A DNA stretch of 64,000 nucleotides, taken from assembly GCA_965216845.1 (NCBI GenBank), contig OZ244200.1, forward strand, positions 868,001 to 932,000. Direction: 5' to 3'. The notes under the pieces are model-generated. The model searched no databases, was not told the DNA's origin, and saw only the letters and a list, made by a program, of their open reading frames with translations. Source of the DNA: Panacagrimonas sp965216845. Lineage in GTDB: Bacteria > Pseudomonadota > Gammaproteobacteria > Nevskiales > Nevskiaceae. Position 1 is the stretch's first letter. Every line of letters starts with the position of its first letter. This document shows positions 25,857 to 36,507 of the stretch, piece after piece. A program made the position numbers and the translations under genes.

Positions 25857-26720
25857 TTATCCCTTGATCATGGTGCCGATGCCCTGGTCAGTGAACAGCT
25901 CCAGCAGCACCGCATGTTGCACGCGGCCGTCGATGATCACCGCGTTTTTCACGCCGCTGTTGACCGCATCCAGCGCACAGCCGATCTTTGGCAGCATGCC
26001 GCCGTAGATGGTGCCGTCGGCAATCAGCGACTCCACCTGTTGCACCGAAAGGCCGGTCAGCACCTGCCCGTTCTTGTCCATCACGCCGGGCGCGTTGGTG
26101 AGCAACATCAGCTTTTCCGCCTTCAGCACGGACGCCAGCTTGCCGGCCACCAGGTCAGCGTTGATGTTGAAGGCCGCGCCGTTCTCATCTGCACCCACCG
26201 GCGCGATCACCGGAATGAAGCCGCCGGCCTCCAGGTGATCCACCACGCGTGGGTCGATGCTTTCGACCTCGCCGACCTGGCCGATGTCCTCACCCTTGAT
26301 GGTGAGGCGTTTGGCGCGGATCAGGCCGCCGTCTTTTCCGGTCAGGCCCACCGCCCGACCGCCTTGCTGATTCAGCGCGGCCACTACGGACTTGTTGACC
26401 AGGCCGCCCAGCACCATTTCCGCCACGTTCATGGTCTCGGCGTCGGTCACGCGCATGCCTTCAACGAAGCGCGATTGCTTGCCCAGCCGATCCAGATGCG
26501 CGCCGATCTGCGGGCCGCCGCCATGCACCACCACCGGATTCATGCCCACCAGCTTCATCAGCACGATGTCGCGCGCGAAAGACTCGATCATGTCGTCATC
26601 GCTCATGGCGTTACCGCCGTACTTGACCACGATGGTCTTGCCGGCAAAGCGCCGGATATAGGGCAGCGCCTCGGTCAGAACATGGGCGATGTCGTGGGCA
26701 TTGGATAGATCAATCGGCAT
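25857..26720 (-). CDS. argB: Acetylglutamate kinase
   Basis: A 287-residue amino-acid kinase phosphorylating N-acetylglutamate in arginine synthesis. The nucleotide-binding VVKYGGNAM segment, the substrate-binding VVHGGGPQIG motif and the late INADLVAGKLA region are all present. The frame is open to 26906, but ATG 26720 gives the family N-terminus (MPIDLSNAHDIAHVLTEALPYIRRF). It converges on the DUF4124 gene and is divergent from the SDR gene across a 78-base region. Confidence 0.93.
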   Translation of the reverse strand: MPIDLSNAHDIAHVLTEALPYIRRFAGKTIVVKYGGNAMSDDDMIESFARDIVLMKLVGMNPVVVHGGGPQIGAHLDRLGKQSRFVEGMRVTDAETMNVAEMVLGGLVNKSVVAALNQQGGRAVGLTGKDGGLIRAKRLTIKGEDIGQVGEVESIDPRVVDHLEAGGFIPVIAPVGADENGAAFNINADLVAGKLASVLKAEKLMLLTNAPGVMDKNGQVLTGLSVQQVESLIADGTIYGGMLPKIGCALDAVNSGVKNAVIIDGRVQHAVLLELFTDQGIGTMIKG

Positions 26721-26733
26721 GGCAGTCAGTTTC

Positions 26734-26761
26734 CGGTTTCCAGTCGTCGGTTTCCAGTCGT
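26734..26761. repeat. Tandem 14-bp repeat upstream of argB
   Basis: CGGTTTCCAGTCGT occurs twice in perfect tandem at 26734-26747 and 26748-26761. It lies between the divergent starts of argB and the SDR gene. It could be a regulatory repeat or a replication-slippage product; nothing else supports a function. Confidence 0.45.
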
Positions 26762-26798
26762 AAGCTTGATCAGACACCAACAAAGGCGGGGAAAATAC

Positions 26799-27482
26799 AT
26801 GAGCATGACCAGCTTGCAAGGCAAACGCATCCTGTTGACCCAATCCGAAACCTTCATGGGGCCGATGCTGGAGAAGGTGCTGACCGAGCAGGGCGCGCAG
26901 GTTCACGCCGATCCGCGCGCGCTGACCGACCCTTCACTGCCCGATCAATTGGTGCAAGACGCCGGAGAAGTGGACGTGTTGGTCGCCAACCTCGGCGCGC
27001 CCGCGCCCAGCACGGCCGTGGCCGATACCACCGACGAAGAACTGCGCAGTCTGTTCGAACACATGGTTGACCCGCTGCCGCGGCTGGTGCGCGCCGTGCT
27101 GCCACAGATGAAACAACGCGGCAACGGCAAGATTTTGTTGATGGGCAGCGCCGCTGCCTTGCGCGGACAAAAACGCAGCTCCTCATACAGCGCCGCGCGC
27201 GGTGCGCAACTGGCCTACATTCAGGCCGTCGGCGTGGAATTGGCGCCGCTGAAAATCCAGGCGAATGCCATCGCGCAAAACCTGGTGGACAACCCCACTT
27301 ACTTTCCGCCAGAAATCCAGGCGCTGCCCAAATTTCAGGAACGTATCAAACGGGAAATGCCGCTGGGACGGCTGGTGGCGGCCGAAGAAGATGCGCACTT
27401 CGCCGCCTATTTGTGCAGCGACGCCGCCAACTGCTTCGTCGGGCAAATCTTCCCGGTGTGTGGCGGATGGGTGCCGCGTTAG
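26799..27482 (+). CDS. SDR-superfamily protein, candidate halohydrin dehalogenase
   Basis: A 227-residue protein with the short-chain dehydrogenase fold but without the Gly-rich NAD(P) motif. In its place residues 14-21 read T-QSET-F-M-G, matching the halohydrin dehalogenase anion-site motif T-x4-F-x-G. The catalytic triad is Ser117-x12-Tyr130-x3-Arg134, with Arg in place of the usual SDR lysine; this is the second diagnostic motif of that family. The later NPTYFPPE segment and the VCGGWVPR end also resemble HheC-type enzymes. Such enzymes interconvert vicinal haloalcohols and epoxides. ATG 26799 follows a GGCGGGG-type site; MSMTS also offers ATG 26805. Natural substrate unknown. Confidence 0.75.
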   Translation: MSMTSLQGKRILLTQSETFMGPMLEKVLTEQGAQVHADPRALTDPSLPDQLVQDAGEVDVLVANLGAPAPSTAVADTTDEELRSLFEHMVDPLPRLVRAVLPQMKQRGNGKILLMGSAAALRGQKRSSSYSAARGAQLAYIQAVGVELAPLKIQANAIAQNLVDNPTYFPPEIQALPKFQERIKREMPLGRLVAAEEDAHFAAYLCSDAANCFVGQIFPVCGGWVPR

Positions 27483-27496
27483 GTTCTGACGGGAAA

Positions 27497-27577
27497 GTCA
27501 TCGCGAGCCGCGAAGCGGTGTGGCGATCTCCTGCAACTGAGGAGGTTGCTTCGGCTTGGCTTCGCAAAGGCGACAAT
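27497..27577. repeat. Dispersed palindromic repeat (GTCATCGCGAG type)
   Basis: Begins GTCATCGCGAG, continues through GAAGCGG and GCGATCTCCTGCAACTGAGG to GGTTGCTTCGG. The inner GATCTCCTGCAAC / GGAGGTTGC arms can pair. It resembles the widespread GTCATTGCGAGG...GCAATCTCC family of intergenic palindromes found in many proteobacteria. It lies between the converging SDR and arsC genes and could act as a bidirectional terminator. Confidence 0.5.
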
Positions 27578-27591
27578 CAAAGCGCCAAGAC

Positions 27592-27936
27592 CTACAGCAA
27601 GGCCAAAACATTCTCCGGCGGCCTTCCCAGTGCCGCTTTTTTGCCCTTTACCGCAATCGGCCGTTCGATCAACACCGGGTTGTCCGCCATCAATCGCAGC
27701 CACTGGGCGCGGTCGCGCTCATCCTTGGCCTTGAGGCCCAACTCTTTGGCGCGTGCCTCCTTGAAGCGAATGATGTCCTGCGGCGCCAACTTCAACGCGC
27801 GGCAAATGTCATCCAGCGTGGAAGTATCCGGCGGCGTTTGCAGATACAGGACAATCTGCGGCTCCACACCGTGATCGTTCAGCAATTGCAGGGTCTGACG
27901 GGATTTGGAACAGCGAGGGTTGTGGTAGAGCTTCAC
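27592..27936 (-). CDS. arsC: Arsenate reductase (glutaredoxin) ArsC-family protein
   Basis: A protein of about 114 residues, thioredoxin-fold ArsC/Spx type. The catalytic Cys is in LYHNPRCSKSRQTL, followed by PQIVLYLQTPPD and the conserved RPIAVKGKKAALGRP anion-binding segment. The family reduces arsenate with glutathione and glutaredoxin. Neither candidate start is strong: GTG 27936 gives the usual N-terminus but its AGAAGGA site is 12 bases away, and TTG 27960 would add 8 residues and sits 7 bases from the dut stop. The gene is last in the coaBC-dut-arsC operon, not in an ars operon, so a general housekeeping role is possible. Confidence 0.82.
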   Translation of the reverse strand: MKLYHNPRCSKSRQTLQLLNDHGVEPQIVLYLQTPPDTSTLDDICRALKLAPQDIIRFKEARAKELGLKAKDERDRAQWLRLMADNPVLIERPIAVKGKKAALGRPPENVLALL

Positions 27937-27966
27937 GATGGGTTTGTGTCCTTCTGGCAACAGCGC

Positions 27967-28422
27967 TCAGTGTCTGCCGGTATGTCCAAAACCGCCGCCG
28001 CCGCGCAGGCTTTGCTTGAATTCAGACACGATTTCAAAATCCGCCCGCACCACGGGGACGATGACCAGTTGCGCGATGCGCTCACCCGGCTCGATGGTGA
28101 ATCTGGATTGACCACGATTCCAGCAGGACACCATGAGCTCGCCCTGGTAATCCGAGTCGATCAGTCCCACCAGGTTACCCAGCACGATGCCGTGTTTATG
28201 CCCAAGGCCCGAGCGCGGCAGAATCACCGCCGCCAGTTTGGGGTCGGCGATATGAATCGCGATGCCGGTTTTCAACAGCGTGGTGTCGCCGGGCGCAAGG
28301 TTCACCGGCTCATCCAGCACCGCACGCAAGTCCATGCCGGCCGAGCCATCGGTGGCGTAGTCCGGCAAGGGGAAATCCCTGCCCAGCCGGGGGTCCAGAA
28401 TCTTGAGTTGAATATTGCTCAT
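27967..28422 (-). CDS. dut: dUTP diphosphatase (dUTPase)
   Basis: A 151-residue trimeric dUTPase hydrolysing dUTP to dUMP. The five motifs are present: DGSAGMDLRA, PRSGLGHKHG, GLIDSDYQGE, GERIAQLVI and the C-terminal RGGGGFGHTG that closes over the active site. ATG 28422 overlaps the coaBC stop (ATGA). The coaBC-dut order is conserved across Gammaproteobacteria. Confidence 0.95.
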   Translation of the reverse strand: MSNIQLKILDPRLGRDFPLPDYATDGSAGMDLRAVLDEPVNLAPGDTTLLKTGIAIHIADPKLAAVILPRSGLGHKHGIVLGNLVGLIDSDYQGELMVSCWNRGQSRFTIEPGERIAQLVIVPVVRADFEIVSEFKQSLRGGGGFGHTGRH

Positions 28423-29642
28423 GCAGCTGATTTTTCCTGGTAACGCTGAGTAATCAATTGCGCCAGCGTGCGCGACAGTTCGCTTTTGGTGCCGTGCCCC
28501 AGGTCTTGTTCGCCATCGGTCCAATAAACCAGCAGGCGATTATCTTCCTGGTCGAAGGCGCGCCCGTTGCCCACCCAGTTGGCGGCGATCAGATCCAGTT
28601 GTTTCCTTTCCAGCTTGGCGCGGGCGTGCGTTTCCAGCTTTTCGGTTTCCGCCGCGAAGCCGACCATGAACAAGTCAGGACATGCCGCGCGCACCTGCAT
28701 CAGGATGTCCGGGTTGCGCATCAGCTCTACCCGCATTTGCTCGTCGTTTTTCTTGATCTTTTCATCCGCCGCCGAAGCTGGCCGATAGTCCGCCACCGCC
28801 GCAGCGCCAATGAAAAGGTCCGCATCCCTTGCGGCTTTGAGCGCGGCCTCGCACATCTGTTGCGCCGAATGCACATCCACACGGTGGACACCAGGTGGCG
28901 GGTTCAGATTGGTGGGACCGGAAATCAAACAGACCTGCGCGCCCAGGGCGGACATGGCCGTGGCCAGGGCATAGCCCTGTTTGCCGGAGGAGTGATTGCT
29001 GATGTAACGCACCGGATCGATCGCCTCACGCGTGGGTCCGGCGGTAATGACAACCTTGTTGCCGCGTAAGGGGCCACCACCCAGCAGATTCGCCAGGTCC
29101 TGACGCAAGTCGAGCGGTTCGCGCATGCGGCCTTGCCCGGTTTCGCCGCAGGCCTGTTCGCCCGACGCCGGACCGAAAACATGCACGCCGCGTGCTTTGA
29201 GTGCGTAAAGGTTGTCCTGCGTCGCCGGGTTGGCCCACATCAGGCGATTCATCGCCGGCGCGATGGCCAGCGGCTTGTCCGACGCCAGCACCAGCGTGCA
29301 CAACAAATCGTCGCCCATGCCGTGCGCAATGCGCGCCATCAGGTTGGCGGTGGCCGGCGCAATCAGAATCACATCCGGCCAGCGCGCCAGTTCGATATGG
29401 CCCATCGCGGCTTCGGCCTGCGCATCCCACAGGCTGTCTCGCACCGGCTTGCCCGACAGCGCCTGAAAGGTGGCCGCGCCCACGAACTGCTTGGCGCTTT
29501 GCGTCATCACCACCTGCACCTGGGCGCCGGATTCGATCAGGCGGCGCGTCAGCTCGGCCGACTTATAGGCCGCGATGCCGCCGCCGACGCCCAACAGGAC
29601 GCGACGACCGTGCAGACTCGAAATGCCCTGAGGTGTTTCCAT
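28419..29642 (-). CDS. coaBC: Bifunctional phosphopantothenoylcysteine decarboxylase/synthetase
   Basis: A 407-residue fusion catalysing two steps of coenzyme A synthesis. The CoaC flavoprotein half (residues 1-190) shows LLGVGGGIAAYKSAEL, the active-site region APAMNRLMWANPATQDN, and the PASGEQACGETGQGRM lid. The CoaB half (190-407) shows TAGPTREAIDPVRYISNHSSGKQGYA and the late AAVADYRP motif. ATG 29642 gives the normal N-terminus although the frame is open much further. It is divergent from radC across 82 bases and coupled to dut. Confidence 0.94.
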   Translation of the reverse strand: METPQGISSLHGRRVLLGVGGGIAAYKSAELTRRLIESGAQVQVVMTQSAKQFVGAATFQALSGKPVRDSLWDAQAEAAMGHIELARWPDVILIAPATANLMARIAHGMGDDLLCTLVLASDKPLAIAPAMNRLMWANPATQDNLYALKARGVHVFGPASGEQACGETGQGRMREPLDLRQDLANLLGGGPLRGNKVVITAGPTREAIDPVRYISNHSSGKQGYALATAMSALGAQVCLISGPTNLNPPPGVHRVDVHSAQQMCEAALKAARDADLFIGAAAVADYRPASAADEKIKKNDEQMRVELMRNPDILMQVRAACPDLFMVGFAAETEKLETHARAKLERKQLDLIAANWVGNGRAFDQEDNRLLVYWTDGEQDLGHGTKSELSRTLAQLITQRYQEKSAA

Positions 29643-29724
29643 GCCGACAATATTAGCCGCTTGCCGCATTGCGCCCGCGCCGCGCTTGCGGGATTCTTCG
29701 CCTGTGCCTTGGACGGAGGAGGCG

Positions 29725-30399
29725 ATGTCCATCCACGATTGGCCGGAAGGCGAACGTCCGCGCGAGAAGCTGCTGGCGCAGGGCGTGGATGCATTGAGTG
29801 ATGCCGAGCTGCTCGCCATCGCCCTGCGCACCGGCGTGGCGGGCAAATCCGCGGTGGATTTGTCACGCGAACTGTTGCAGCGCTTTGGCGGTCTGCGCGG
29901 ATTGCTGAGTGCGGATCGACAGCGCTTTTGCAGCGCAAAGGGCCTGGGCACGGCCAAGTACGTGCAACTGCAGGCGGCCCTGGCCCTGGCGCGTCGGCAC
30001 TTGCAGGAACAGTTGCAACAACGCCCGAACCTGAACGATCCGGGCACCACGCGCAGCTATCTGCAGGCCTGGCTGCGGGATCGTGACCGGGAGGTGTTCG
30101 CCGCGCTGTTTCTGAACACCCAGAATCAGCTATTGGCCTCGGAAGAACTTAGTCAGGGCACACTGGACGCCGCCAGCGTTTACCCGCGCGAGGTGGTCAA
30201 GCGCGCCCTGGAGCTGGGCGCGGCGTCGGTGATTTTCGCGCACAACCATCCCAGCGGCGTGAACGAACCGTCGGCGGCGGACCGACATTTGACGGACCAG
30301 CTACAACAGGCCCTGCGCCTGTTCAACATCCGGGTGCTGGATCACTTCATCGTCGGCGAAGGCCCGCCGGAGAGTTTTGCCGAACGCGGCTGGCTGTAG
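29725..30399 (+). CDS. radC: RadC family protein (full length)
   Basis: A 224-residue UPF0758/RadC protein. The N-terminal domain has the WPEGERPREKLLAQG start and helix-hairpin-helix-like LSADRQRFCSAKGLGTAKY. The C-terminal JAMM domain has AHNHPSGVNEPSAAD and VLDHFIVGEG. ATG 29725 is preceded by GGAGGA. In most Gammaproteobacteria radC is followed by rpmB-rpmG; here it is followed by a transposase remnant and an orphan gene. The historic DNA-repair assignment is doubtful and the function is unknown. Confidence 0.92.
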   Translation: MSIHDWPEGERPREKLLAQGVDALSDAELLAIALRTGVAGKSAVDLSRELLQRFGGLRGLLSADRQRFCSAKGLGTAKYVQLQAALALARRHLQEQLQQRPNLNDPGTTRSYLQAWLRDRDREVFAALFLNTQNQLLASEELSQGTLDAASVYPREVVKRALELGAASVIFAHNHPSGVNEPSAADRHLTDQLQQALRLFNIRVLDHFIVGEGPPESFAERGWL

Positions 30400-30468
30400 C
30401 GTGCGCACATTGCTTGCCGCCCCGGCCGGGTTGCGCCAACTTGCACAGTCGCCGATCCACCCAATGCC

Positions 30469-30483
30469 TGACATGGGCATAAC
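30469..30483 (+). repeat. 15-bp direct repeat, left copy
   Basis: TGACATGGGCATAAC is repeated exactly at 32028-32042. The two copies bracket the transposase remnant and the secreted-protein gene. The left copy ends where similarity to the transposase begins. Confidence 0.6.
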
Positions 30484-30686
30484 GGCTCCAGCGCGTCTTC
30501 GACATGGAGGCTCAGGCGTGCTCGGCTTGCGGGGGCGCCGTTAGGATCGTCGCCGCTATCGAAGACCCGGTAGCCACCAGAAAGGTTCTGAACCACTTGG
30601 CGGATCAATGCGCGATGCCTGAGGCTCTCCATCGGTTGGCGGTATGCTCCCCGCCGAGGCACAGGAGAATCCCGGCCCCGCATTGA
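30483..30686 (+). pseudogene. C-terminal remnant of an IS91-family (Y2-type) transposase
   Basis: The translation RLQRVFDMEAQACSACGG, followed by AVRIVAAIEDPVATRKVLNHL, matches the conserved C-terminal end of IS91-like transposases (typically RVFxIDIExCxxCGG...IEDPxVIxxILxHL). Only about 65 codons remain, the frame is closed upstream by a TAA at 30480-30482, and the catalytic tyrosines are absent. It marks past mobile-element activity downstream of radC. Family assignment is from motif recognition. Confidence 0.65.
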
Positions 30687-31047
30687 TGACTGTCCAGTAC
30701 CGCTGCGTAGCCGCATGTCATCGCGAATCACAACCGACCACGACGGCGAGAGTTTGTTCGTCTCGATGCCAGGAAAATGCCCACTGGAAAGACGTCCAGG
30801 GCTGAAACCGCCTGCTGGCTGTCGAGCGCCAGGCGCACATGGCTTGACGAACTCCAAAAATTAGACCATCAACGAGGCTTTGGCTACAGTCCGGTGCTCG
30901 GCAGAGGCTGTTTGTTCTTGCTATACCCCGCATCGATCAGCTCACACTAGGATGGAATCACCTGAGGCCCGGAAGCCGACGTCGGCTCAGCGAGCCTTCG
31001 ATTACCAGGTAAGGCGCCCTTGGTGCTGTATCTCGAAGGAGACACTT

Positions 31048-31842
31048 ATGAGAATCCCCGTTTCCAGGATGACCGCAACCGTGTTCGCGGCGTTCCTTCT
31101 GGTGGGCATTGGAAGTGCCCCGCAAGCACAAGCTGATCAAAAGTCAGAAGAACTCAAAACATACCTGCTGGGGACTTGGGAGTTTCAAAGGCGATTGGGC
31201 GGAAAAACGCGCACAGTCCACTGGACGTTCCTGGATTCTCCGAGCGGACTTCCCGGTCGCTCGCAATATTTCGCATTGAAATCAAAACTCCCCGGGTACG
31301 ACCCACAGGATCAAATGTGGCGTATTCAACAGCCCAACAAGCACGTTAGTACTTACTTCTTGATCGCTGGAGGGCCCCGCGCCTCTACACTCGACCGCGC
31401 ACAAATCCGAATCGTTGGAAAAGACGAGTTTGATTGGGGCGGAAGAAATATGAAGCGCATTTCCCAAGCAAACACCGATACGCGACATGACGACGCGAAA
31501 AGAGCTCAGCACGCTGATACGCTCAAGAAATTCAAACAGTATCTGCCTGGCCACTGGACTCAAGGAAAACAGAAATGGCATTTCACTACGCACAAAGCCG
31601 GACGTGATGGTGACTACCAGCTGTTTGTCACGTATCCGAATGATCCCGAATCCACCTACGCAGGTTATTGGCGGCCCTACATTAAACCAAGCAATGGCCG
31701 CGCCGCCGTGAAATACAAAGTCAAACACCCTACGCGCGTAAACCAGTCCCACTATGGTGTGTTCAGCGTCAAGGAGTCGGACCAGGCGCTGCACCAATTC
31801 ATGGCGCACGGCAGTGGTGGGCGGATGCTCTTCAAGAAGTAA
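31048..31842 (+). CDS. Secreted two-repeat orphan protein
   Basis: A 264-residue exported protein with a clear signal peptide (residues 1-30, cleavage near AQA-DQ). The mature part seems to contain two related units. Each starts with a LxxYLxGxW motif (LKTYLLGTWEFQRR near 36 and FKQYLPGHWTQGKQ near 158) followed by beta-rich sequence, suggesting a duplicated small beta domain. It contains no Cys in the mature region and no recognised enzyme motif. AAGGAGA at 31036-31042 supports ATG 31048. The gene is visibly AT-richer than its neighbours and lies inside the region bounded by 15-bp direct repeats, so recent acquisition is likely. Confidence 0.7.
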   Translation: MRIPVSRMTATVFAAFLLVGIGSAPQAQADQKSEELKTYLLGTWEFQRRLGGKTRTVHWTFLDSPSGLPGRSQYFALKSKLPGYDPQDQMWRIQQPNKHVSTYFLIAGGPRASTLDRAQIRIVGKDEFDWGGRNMKRISQANTDTRHDDAKRAQHADTLKKFKQYLPGHWTQGKQKWHFTTHKAGRDGDYQLFVTYPNDPESTYAGYWRPYIKPSNGRAAVKYKVKHPTRVNQSHYGVFSVKESDQALHQFMAHGSGGRMLFKK

Positions 31843-32027
31843 CCCATTGCGCCTTCCAGCGCGGCGGGGGGGTACGATCACCTGCATGAAACGGGACGTG
31901 CCGACCCGTCGGTTGCTCACTTGTCCGCTGGATGCGGTGCGGATGTGGCTCTGGTCCCGGCCACCAAACAATGATTCCAGGTAGCCACTGATTTGCCGGC
32001 ACCAGCATTTGGCATGGTGCGACGGCG

Positions 32028-32042
32028 TGACATGGGCATAAC
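32028..32042 (+). repeat. 15-bp direct repeat, right copy
   Basis: The second copy of TGACATGGGCATAAC (first copy at 30469-30483). It lies 27 bases upstream of the aceE start and could mark the right border of the inserted segment. Confidence 0.6.
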
Positions 32043-32069
32043 ATGGGCGGATCGAACCCAGGAGTCGCC

Positions 32070-34733
<2,664 letters not shown>

Positions 34734-34745
34734 TTGGGGGAGCAC

Positions 34746-36431
34746 ATGAGCCAGAAGATCGAAGTGCGCGTGCCGGACATCGGCGACTACCGCGATGTGC
34801 CGGTGATTGAAATGCTGGTGGCCGAGGGTGATGCGGTGGAGCAGGACGCGCCCCTGCTGGTGCTGGAATCCGACAAGTCCACCATGGAGGTGCCGGCGCC
34901 CGAGGCCGGGGTCGTGCGTGGCTTGAAGCTGAAAGTGGACGACAAGGTTTCGCAGGGCGATTTGATCTGTGCGCTGGAAACCTCGGCGGCCACGGGCCGC
35001 CCTACGGATGAGGGCGTAGGGCGGGCCATGCCCGCCGACAAAGCCAACCAAGAAGCGCCACGCGACAATCCCGCTGCCGAGGAAAACCCAGAGCCACCAC
35101 CCGCGCCCGCCGAAACCCCCAGCGTTTCGCAATCCCTGGAAGTGCGCGTGCCCGACATCGGCGACTACAGCGATGTGCCGGTGATTGAAATGCTGGTGGC
35201 CGAGGGTGATGCGGTGGAGCAGGACGCGCCCCTGCTGGTGCTGGAATCCGACAAATCCACCATGGAGGTGCCGGCGCCCGAGGCCGGCGTGGTGCGTGGC
35301 TTGAAGCTGAAAGTGGACGACAAGGTTTCGCAGGGCGATTTGATTTGTGCGCTGGAAACCTCGGCGGCCACGGGCCGCTCTACGGATGAGGGCGTAGGGC
35401 AGGCCATGCCCGCTGAAGCCGACGTAGGGCGGCCCGTGGCCGCCGAAACACTCGCTGCTCCTGCCGAATCAAAACCCAAAGCTGATGCCGCACCGCCCGC
35501 GGTGCCGGAAAAGCCGGCTTCAGGCCAGGCCGGTGTCCCCTATGCCGGTCCCGCCACCCGCAAATTCGCGCGTGAACTCGGCGTTGATCTTGGTCAGGTC
35601 AAGGGCTCGGGTCGCAAGGGCCGCATCGTGATTGAAGACGTACAGGCGTTTGTGAAGTCACGCATGCGCACAGACGCAATTCCCGCAGCAAACACCAACG
35701 TCGCCGGCATTCCACCGATTCCGGAACAGGATTTTTCCCGCTTCGGCGAAATCGACGTCCAGCCTCTGGGTCGCATCCGCAAGATTTCCGCCGCGCATCT
35801 GCATCGGTCCTGGCTCAACGTGCCGCACGTGACCCAGACCGATGAGGCCGACATCACCGATCTGGAAACCTTTCGCAAATCCGCCAGCGCTGAAACCGGC
35901 ACCAAGCTGACGCTGCTGCCGTTCATCATGAAGGCGGTGGCTCAGGCCTTGCGTGACTATCCGGACTTCAATGCATCACTCTCCGGTGACGGCACCAGTC
36001 TGATCTACAAAAAGTACTGCCACGTCGGCTTCGCCGCCGACACACCCAACGGGCTTTTGGTGCCGGTGGTGCGCGATGTCTGGGACAAGGGCATTACCGC
36101 GCTGGCGCAGGAAACCGCCGCGCTGGCCGGCAAGGCACGCGACGGCAAGCTCAGGCCCGATGAGATGAAGGGCGGTTGCTTTTCCATCTCCTCGCTCGGC
36201 GGCATCGGCGGCAGTCATTTCACGCCCATCGTCAACGCACCCGAGGTGGGAATTCTGGGCGTATCGCGCGGTGTCATGAAACCGGTGTGGGATGGCAGCG
36301 CCTTCCAGCCACGGATGATGGTGCCGCTGTCGCTGTCTTACGATCATCGCGTCATCGACGGTGCCTACGCGGCGCGATTTATCGTGCATCTGGTGAAGTT
36401 GTTGTCAGATTTGCGGCGCTTGAGTCTTTGA
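34746..36431 (+). CDS. aceF: Dihydrolipoyllysine acetyltransferase (PDH E2) with two near-identical lipoyl domains
   Basis: A 561-residue E2. Two lipoyl domains (residues about 4-80 and 130-206) carry the lipoylated lysines in ESDKSTMEV at Lys44 and Lys170. Pro/Ala-rich linkers follow each. The E3-binding domain is near 258-300 (YAGPATRKFARELGVDL). The catalytic domain ends in the HxxxDG motif (YDHRVIDGAYAARF). The DNA encoding the first domain and linker (34761-35037) is repeated at 35139-35415 with only about nine mismatches. The linkers contain palindromic GTAGGGC...GCCC stretches that look like captured REP elements. No E3 (lpd) gene follows in the window. Confidence 0.95.
   Translation: MSQKIEVRVPDIGDYRDVPVIEMLVAEGDAVEQDAPLLVLESDKSTMEVPAPEAGVVRGLKLKVDDKVSQGDLICALETSAATGRPTDEGVGRAMPADKANQEAPRDNPAAEENPEPPPAPAETPSVSQSLEVRVPDIGDYSDVPVIEMLVAEGDAVEQDAPLLVLESDKSTMEVPAPEAGVVRGLKLKVDDKVSQGDLICALETSAATGRSTDEGVGQAMPAEADVGRPVAAETLAAPAESKPKADAAPPAVPEKPASGQAGVPYAGPATRKFARELGVDLGQVKGSGRKGRIVIEDVQAFVKSRMRTDAIPAANTNVAGIPPIPEQDFSRFGEIDVQPLGRIRKISAAHLHRSWLNVPHVTQTDEADITDLETFRKSASAETGTKLTLLPFIMKAVAQALRDYPDFNASLSGDGTSLIYKKYCHVGFAADTPNGLLVPVVRDVWDKGITALAQETAALAGKARDGKLRPDEMKGGCFSISSLGGIGGSHFTPIVNAPEVGILGVSRGVMKPVWDGSAFQPRMMVPLSLSYDHRVIDGAYAARFIVHLVKLLSDLRRLSL
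34761..35037 (+). repeat. Internal aceF duplication, copy 1
   Basis: A 277-base unit encoding lipoyl domain 1 plus the start of its linker. It is repeated 378 bases (126 codons) downstream, with mostly silent differences. Confidence 0.85.
35139..35415 (+). repeat. Internal aceF duplication, copy 2
   Basis: The second copy of the 277-base lipoyl-domain unit. The near identity of codons suggests recent duplication or ongoing gene conversion. Confidence 0.85.
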
Positions 36432-36507
36432 CCGCCCCCATAACCCTTCGCAGGCCTTTCCTTGCCAGCCGCTGCTGCACGCAAGATGGTGAAACAAACA
36501 GATCGAG

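Larger units (their letters stand above)
30400..31047. other. Long non-coding gap after radC with transposase debris
   Basis: About 650 bases without an intact gene. It contains one 15-bp direct repeat copy (30469-30483), a fragment of an IS91-type transposase (30483-30686), then roughly 360 bases in which no reading frame is convincing. The promoter and AAGGAGA ribosome-binding site (31036-31042) of the secreted protein gene lie at its right end. Confidence 0.6.

Noticed and set aside
30342..30857. Minus-strand 171-codon frame after radC
   Set aside because: It overlaps the radC end and a plus-strand transposase remnant; the translation is Arg/Pro/Gly-rich and shows no family resemblance.
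31843..32069. Possible short peptide gene between the secreted orphan and aceE (MKRDVPTRRLL... near 31887)
   Set aside because: Only about 32 codons, no ribosome-binding site, no conservation signal visible.
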